Made by a program: the position numbers and the translations under genes. Source: Pannonibacter anstelovis (GTDB lineage Bacteria; Pseudomonadota; Alphaproteobacteria; Rhizobiales; Stappiaceae). From it: DNA of 64,000 bases. Below, in pieces: positions 59,795 to 64,000 of this stretch. Location of the stretch: assembly GCF_036881715.1 (NCBI RefSeq), contig NZ_JBAKBF010000007.1, positions 62,001 through 126,000 on the forward strand, given 5' to 3'. The notes under the pieces were generated by a model, which did not search any database, was not told the origin of the DNA, and saw only the letters and a list, made by a program, of their open reading frames with translations. How positions within the stretch are numbered: the stretch's first letter is position 1; every line of letters begins with the position of its first letter.

Positions 59795-61039
59795 ATGACG
59801 GCGGAACATCGTGAAGCGCGCGAACGGCGGTCGCCGGATCAGCGCGAGGCGGAGCTTTTTGCCCGGCTTCCGGAAATCTTGCGCCACGCGCGGGAGGAAG
59901 CGCCCGGCTGGGCCCGTCATCTGAAGGACGTGGACCCTGCAGCCGTGACCTCGCGGCAGGCGCTGGCATCCGTGCCGGTTCTGCGCAAGTCGGATCTGCT
60001 GCAGCACCAGAAGGCGGAGCCGCCCTTTGGCGGCTTTCTGGCCGGCTCCCTCAGGGGCGTGCAGCGGGTGTTCATGTCTCCGGGGCCGATCTGGGAGCCG
60101 CAGCCGGAAGGGCAGGACCCGTGGAACGTGGCCCGGGCACTGGAAGCAGCAGGGTTCCGGCCGGGTGATGTTGTGATCAACACTTTCTCCTATCACCTGA
60201 CGCCGGGCGGCTTTCTGCTCGACCACGGTGCGCGTGCGCTCGGCTGTACTGTCTTCCCCGGCGGCGTCGGCAACACGGAAATGCTGCTGGAGGCCGTCGA
60301 AACGCTGAAGCCGTCCGGTTATGTCGGCACGCCCGACTTCCTGAAGGTGCTGCTCGACAAGGGAGCCGAGATGGGGCGGGATATGTCCAGCCTCAAGCGG
60401 GCGCTTGTCTCCGGCGGCGCGCTGTTTCCCTCGCTGCGGGCGGATTATGCGGCGCGCGGCATTGCGGTTCTTCAGTGCTATGCCACGGCGGAACTGGGCG
60501 TCATTGCCTATGAGAGCGAGGCTGGCAGCGGCATGATCGTCAACGAGGACTATATCGTCGAGATCGTGCGTCCCGGTACGGGAACGCCCGTGGCTGATGG
60601 TGAGGTTGGCGAGCTGGTGGTCACCAATTTCAACCGGACCTATCCGATGATCCGCTTCGGCACGGGGGATCTTTCGGCTGTTTTGCCCGGCCAGTCGCCT
60701 TGCGGGCGCACAGGACAGCGCATTGCGGGCTGGATGGGCCGGGCCGATCAGCGCACCAAGATAAAGGGCATGTTCGTTGATCCGGTGCAGATCGCCGATG
60801 TGCTCGCCCGTCATCCGGAAATCCGCAAGGCGCGGCTCGTTGTCACACGCGCCAGCGAGCAGGACGTGATGACCCTGCAGGTGGAAACAGCCACTTCGGA
60901 AACGGCCTCTGCCATCGCCGCAACCCTTCGGGAGGTGACCAAGCTGAAGGGCGCCGTTGAATGCATGGCCGAAGGCAGCCTGCCGAATGACGGCAAGGTC
61001 ATTTCCGATGAGCGCGACTATGGGGGACAGGCGGCCTGA
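59795..61039 (+). CDS. Phenylacetate-CoA ligase-like AMP-binding enzyme
   Basis: 414 residues with the PaaK layout: SVPVLRKSDLLQHQ near residue 70, the motif CYATAELGVIAYES (A5), GELVVTNFNRTYPMIRFGTGD (A7) and GWMGRADQRTKIKGMFVDP (A8). PaaK-type enzymes activate aryl-acetates, benzoate-like or other carboxylates. Start at 59795 has GAGGA 6 nt upstream. Last gene of the operon that begins with the long-chain-type ligase, so the operon carries two different ligases. Confidence 0.88.
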   Translation: MTAEHREARERRSPDQREAELFARLPEILRHAREEAPGWARHLKDVDPAAVTSRQALASVPVLRKSDLLQHQKAEPPFGGFLAGSLRGVQRVFMSPGPIWEPQPEGQDPWNVARALEAAGFRPGDVVINTFSYHLTPGGFLLDHGARALGCTVFPGGVGNTEMLLEAVETLKPSGYVGTPDFLKVLLDKGAEMGRDMSSLKRALVSGGALFPSLRADYAARGIAVLQCYATAELGVIAYESEAGSGMIVNEDYIVEIVRPGTGTPVADGEVGELVVTNFNRTYPMIRFGTGDLSAVLPGQSPCGRTGQRIAGWMGRADQRTKIKGMFVDPVQIADVLARHPEIRKARLVVTRASEQDVMTLQVETATSETASAIAATLREVTKLKGAVECMAEGSLPNDGKVISDERDYGGQAA

Positions 61040-61170
61040 ACCGCCTCTTCCGCTTCTTTGGGCAGTAATGATCCGGACTGTGAGTTCTGACGTACTGGAC
61101 AAGGCTGGCTGGTGTCTTATGTTCCGGCCAAATGTGCGCGTTTGCACGCCTGCCCGTTTCCGGAGTTGTC

Positions 61171-62250
61171 ATGACCGTCCAGTTTTCCCCTGAAGCCCTG
61201 GCTGAAGCCGGCCCATCCATGCGCAGCATCAAGCTGCCGGAGGCCCACCCGCCGGTGAAGGCGGGCAAGATCGGCGTGCTTCTCGTAAACCTCGGCACCC
61301 CGGATGCCACCAGCTACTGGCCGATGCGCCGCTATCTGCGCGAGTTCCTGTCCGACAAGCGCGTCATCGAATGGCCGAAGGCGCTGTGGTACCCAATCCT
61401 CTACGGCATCGTCCTGATCACCCGGCCGAAGAAGTCCGGTAAGGCCTATGACGAGATCTGGAACAAGGAACTGGACGAATCGCCGCTGCGCACCATCACC
61501 CGCAGCCAGTCGGACAAGCTGGCGCAAATGATGGGAGATCACGGCGGACGGCTGAAGATCGACTGGGCCATGCGCTATGGCCAGCCCTCCATTCGTTCGC
61601 GCCTTGAAGCGCTGAAGGCCGATGGCTGCGACCGCATTCTGGTGTTCCCGCTCTATCCGCAGTATGCCGCCTCGACCACGGCGACGGTGAATGACGAAGT
61701 CTGCCGCGCCCTGCTGGAAATGCGCTGGCAGCCGGCCATCCGCACCGTGCCGCCCTATCACGACGACCCGGCCTATATCGAGGCTCTGAGCCAGTCGGTT
61801 GAGCGTCATCTTGCCGGGCTCGATTTCGAGCCGGACGTGATCCTGACCTCCTATCACGGCATTCCGCAGTCCTACTTCAAGAAGGGCGATCCCTATCACT
61901 GCCACTGCATGAAGACGACGCGGCTGATGCGCGAGCGGCTGGGCATGAGCAAGGAGAAGCTGCGGGTTACCTTCCAGTCCCGCTTCGGCCCGGAAGAGTG
62001 GCTGCAGCCCTATACGGACAAGACCGTGGAGGCGCTGGCGAAGGAAGGCGTGAAAAATATCGCCGTGATGAACCCGGGTTTTGTCGCCGACTGCCTTGAA
62101 ACGCTGGAGGAAATTGCCGGAGAAGCCGGCGAGATCTTCCATGAGAATGGCGGCGGCGAGTTCACCCACATTCCCTGCCTCAATGACAGCGATCTGGGTA
62201 TGGCCGTGCTGGAACAGGTGGTGCAGCGCGAACTGTCCGGCTGGCTCTGA
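61171..62250 (+). CDS. hemH: Ferrochelatase
   Basis: 359 residues. VLLVNLGTPDATSYWPMRRYL at the N-terminus, the catalytic His in LTSYHGIPQSYFKKGDPYHCHC, QSRFGPEEWLQPYTD and NPGFVADCLETLEEI (Glu) are diagnostic. Inserts Fe(II) into protoporphyrin IX in the last step of heme synthesis. ATG 61171 has GGAG 5 nt upstream; an in-frame ATG at 61132 would only add a non-conserved leader. It stands alone behind the CoA-ligase operon; no iron-responsive operator was recognised by eye. Confidence 0.97.
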   Translation: MTVQFSPEALAEAGPSMRSIKLPEAHPPVKAGKIGVLLVNLGTPDATSYWPMRRYLREFLSDKRVIEWPKALWYPILYGIVLITRPKKSGKAYDEIWNKELDESPLRTITRSQSDKLAQMMGDHGGRLKIDWAMRYGQPSIRSRLEALKADGCDRILVFPLYPQYAASTTATVNDEVCRALLEMRWQPAIRTVPPYHDDPAYIEALSQSVERHLAGLDFEPDVILTSYHGIPQSYFKKGDPYHCHCMKTTRLMRERLGMSKEKLRVTFQSRFGPEEWLQPYTDKTVEALAKEGVKNIAVMNPGFVADCLETLEEIAGEAGEIFHENGGGEFTHIPCLNDSDLGMAVLEQVVQRELSGWL

Positions 62251-62381
62251 AGCCTCCCGTCCTCAACGGGAATGCGCCTGATCCGGGTGGCGGTGCTGCC
62301 CGGCTCTTTCCTGGTGGCATCGCAGGCTGATCCGTCGCATACTCTGCCCGTTTTGAAAGGCAGATAAGACGGGAGCCTCGC

Positions 62382-63383
62382 ATGCCCTTGGCCGATTACG
62401 GTTTCAACATTGTTCTAGTTGCACTCTTTTTCTTTGTCATCCTGCTGATTTTTGCGGGCGTGAAGACTGTTCCGCAGGGCTATAACCTCACGGTCGAACG
62501 CTTCGGCCGCTACCGGCGCACCCTCTCGCCGGGCCTCAATCTGATTGTTCCGGTCATCGACAAGATCGGCCGCCGCCTCAACATGATGGAACAGGTGCTC
62601 GACGTCCCCTCCCAGGAGGTCATCACCCGCGACAACGCCACGGTGACGGCGGATGGCATCACGTTCTATCAGGTTCTGGATGCCGCCCGTGCTGCCTATG
62701 AGGTGGCCGGGCTGGAAAACGCCATTCTCAACCTCACCATGACCAACATCCGCTCGGTGATGGGCTCGATGGATCTGGATGAGCTTCTGTCCAACCGTGA
62801 CGAGATCAACACCCGCCTGCTGCGCGTGGTGGATGCTGCCGCCGAGTCCTGGGGCGTGAAGATCACCCGCATCGAGATCAAGGACATCAACCCGCCGCGC
62901 GATCTGGTGGATTCCATGGCCCGTCAGATGAAGGCCGAGCGTGACAAGCGCGCCTCGATTCTGGAAGCCGAAGGCAAGCGGCAGGCTGAAATCCTCAAGG
63001 CCGAGGGCGAGAAGCAGGCACTGATCCTGCAGGCCGAAGGCCGCCGCGAATCTGCTTTCCGCGACGCCGAAGCGCGTGAGCGTGAAGCCGAGGCCGAGGC
63101 AACGGCAACCCGTCTCGTCAGTGAGGCGATTTCGGCTGGTGACGTTCAGGCGATCAACTACTTCGTCGCCACGAAATACGTGGAAGCCTTCAAGGAGCTG
63201 GCGACCTCGCGCAACCAGAAGACCTTGATCCTGCCAATGGAATCCACTTCGCTTCTGGGGGCCCTGACCGGTATCGGCGAAATTGCCCGTGAGGCCTTTG
63301 GCAACAAGGACAGCGAGGGCCGGTCTGGCTCGGGTTCCGGCCTGCCGTCTGTGCCCCGAACCGGGCAGAGTGAGGGCGCATGA
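62382..63383 (+). CDS. qmcA: SPFH/stomatin-family membrane protein (QmcA-like)
   Basis: 333 residues. One N-terminal membrane helix (LVALFFFVILLIFAGVKTV), SPFH domain with VPQGYNLTVERFGRYRRTLSPGLN and DVPSQEVITRDNATVTADG, then a coiled-coil flotillin-like region (RKQAEILKAEGEKQ type repeats) and a Gly/Ser-rich tail. Such proteins form large oligomeric rings in the inner membrane with NfeD partners and modulate FtsH/HflK or protease activity. The stop overlaps the nfeD-type start by 4 bp. Confidence 0.92.
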   Translation: MPLADYGFNIVLVALFFFVILLIFAGVKTVPQGYNLTVERFGRYRRTLSPGLNLIVPVIDKIGRRLNMMEQVLDVPSQEVITRDNATVTADGITFYQVLDAARAAYEVAGLENAILNLTMTNIRSVMGSMDLDELLSNRDEINTRLLRVVDAAAESWGVKITRIEIKDINPPRDLVDSMARQMKAERDKRASILEAEGKRQAEILKAEGEKQALILQAEGRRESAFRDAEAREREAEAEATATRLVSEAISAGDVQAINYFVATKYVEAFKELATSRNQKTLILPMESTSLLGALTGIGEIAREAFGNKDSEGRSGSGSGLPSVPRTGQSEGA

Positions 63384-63835
63384 GCGCATTTGAACAGCTC
63401 TTCCAGGGCCTTGGCACCTGGGGCTGGTGGTTTGCCGGGATCATCCTCTTCGGCGTGGAGGTGCTCGTTCCGGGCACCTTCTTCCTCTGGTTCGGCGTCG
63501 CAGCTATTCTGGTTGGTGTTGTCAATCTGATCGAACCGCTCGTCTGGCAGACGAACATCATCCTCTTCGCCGTTCTGTCGGTCATCAGCGTCATTTCCGG
63601 ACGCTGGTTCATGCGCCGGCGGGAGAGCGCCTTTGGCGATCCCGGCCTTAACCGCCGTGGCAGCCGTTATGCCGGGCACATCTATGTTCTGAAGGACCCG
63701 ATTGTCTCAGGGACAGGCTGGCTTTCCGTTGATGATACGGTCTGGCAGATCACCGGTCCGGATCTGCCCGCCGGAGCCCGAGTGCTTGTGGAAGGCGTGG
63801 AAGGTGTGCGCCTGCGGGTCAGGCAGGCGGACTGA
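63380..63835 (+). CDS. NfeD-family membrane protein (YbbK-like)
   Basis: 151 residues, about three hydrophobic helices (GWWFAGIILFGVEVLVPG, FFLWFGVAAILVGVVNLI, IILFAVLSVISVISG) and a C-terminal OB-fold NfeD domain (GTGWLSVDDTVWQITGPDLPAGARVLVEGVEGVRLRV). Partner of the QmcA/stomatin protein upstream, with which it shares an ATGA overlap. Confidence 0.92.
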   Translation: MSAFEQLFQGLGTWGWWFAGIILFGVEVLVPGTFFLWFGVAAILVGVVNLIEPLVWQTNIILFAVLSVISVISGRWFMRRRESAFGDPGLNRRGSRYAGHIYVLKDPIVSGTGWLSVDDTVWQITGPDLPAGARVLVEGVEGVRLRVRQAD

Positions 63836-63852
63836 GCCAATTCCAATTGACA

Positions 63853-63882
63853 ACGGCTCAAGACGTACAGCGCTTGAGCCGT
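63853..63882. terminator. 10-bp perfect hairpin between convergent genes
   Basis: ACGGCTCAAG (63853-63862) and CTTGAGCCGT (63873-63882) around a 10-nt loop, with a short T-run (TTTC) on the plus strand. It lies between the NfeD stop and the stop of the minus-strand gene entering from the right. Confidence 0.55.
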
Positions 63883-63932
63883 TTCAAACCGTGCTGCGCC
63901 AGCAGCGCAAGAGCAGCCCAAGTCCGGGCAGC

Positions 63933-64000
63933 TTACGGATTGCCAGGCGGGATTGGCGGGGCTTCGCGCATCAGCAAGACGCTGATGCGCCGGTTTGCAG
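63933..64000 (-). CDS. C-terminus of an OmpA/MotB-like protein (cut by window edge)
   Basis: A minus-strand frame enters at the window edge and ends at TAA (63935-63933). Its last residues read NRRISVLLMREAP followed by a short Pro-rich end. The NRR-[IV]-S-[IV] motif is the final conserved strand of OmpA/MotB C-terminal domains, and a Pro-rich terminal tail is typical of alphaproteobacterial MotB. Only 21 residues are visible, so the identification is tentative. The terminator hairpin at 63853 lies downstream. Confidence 0.45.
   Translation of the reverse strand, partial: ANRRISVLLMREAPPIPPGNP

Overview
The window is ordinary chromosomal DNA of a GC-rich alphaproteobacterium, most likely Hyphomicrobiales (rhizobial or Stappiaceae type). 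This is inferred from the mix of families: a rhizobial-type redox-linked adenylate cyclase, paired citrate synthases of which one carries a helix-turn-helix, a TakP-like TRAP system, DUF2937 and SprA-like proteins, and many ABC and TRAP importers. I see no rRNA, tRNA, phage, transposase or CRISPR. Both ends are cut through genes: a citrate synthase at the left and the last codons of an OmpA/MotB-like gene at the right.

Layout. 1-2.2 kb: two citrate synthase paralogues transcribed divergently. 2.2-5.3 kb: a small SCP2 lipid-binding protein, then a copper-export operon (HMA chaperone and CopA) with a textbook CueR/MerR-type 19-bp-spacer promoter. 5.3-5.5 kb: an orphan plus-strand terminator that suggests a small RNA. 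5.5-13.3 kb: a peptide/opine-type binding protein, a CyaC-like adenylate cyclase (membrane cytochrome + 2Fe-2S + cyclase), an ArsC-like reductase, an M15 lipoprotein peptidase, an FKBP-rhodanese fusion, a PilZ protein, and a 2-hydroxyacid dehydrogenase with a creatininase-like amidohydrolase. 13.5-15.7 kb: a SprA-like putative metalloprotease and an MFS transporter.

16-26.2 kb is a nitrogen-heterocycle island. On the minus strand lie an 8-oxoguanine deaminase, a PF12281-type nucleotidyltransferase-fold protein preceded by a 33-bp perfect palindrome, and a Rid-family protein. Divergently, an operon encodes an NMT1/THI5-type ABC importer, a cytosine-deaminase-like hydrolase, an FAD oxidoreductase and a flavodoxin-fold NAD(P)H oxidoreductase, followed by a MarR regulator. 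The divergent promoter region carries several palindromes.

26.5-40 kb: an EamA transporter, an OmpA lipoprotein, a LacI regulator with a class I amidotransferase, a DUF1007-NicO metal transporter fusion, a leucine-type dehydrogenase, a LysR regulator, a gamma-glutamyltransferase homologue, a DUF2937/WD40/CobW cluster and an aminotransferase. 40-49.6 kb: a Cache two-component system divergent from a TRAP locus. The locus has one binding protein but two small/large permease pairs; the first large permease carries an unusual ~330-residue coiled-coil tail. A 24-bp palindrome sits in the divergent promoter.

49.6-61 kb: a response regulator and hybrid kinase pair, then a seven-gene operon coupling a branched-chain-type ABC importer to two acyl/aryl-CoA ligases. 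61-64 kb: ferrochelatase, a QmcA/stomatin-NfeD pair and the clipped right-hand gene. Several importers carry a stable hairpin directly behind the binding-protein gene, a common device for making more binding protein than membrane subunits.
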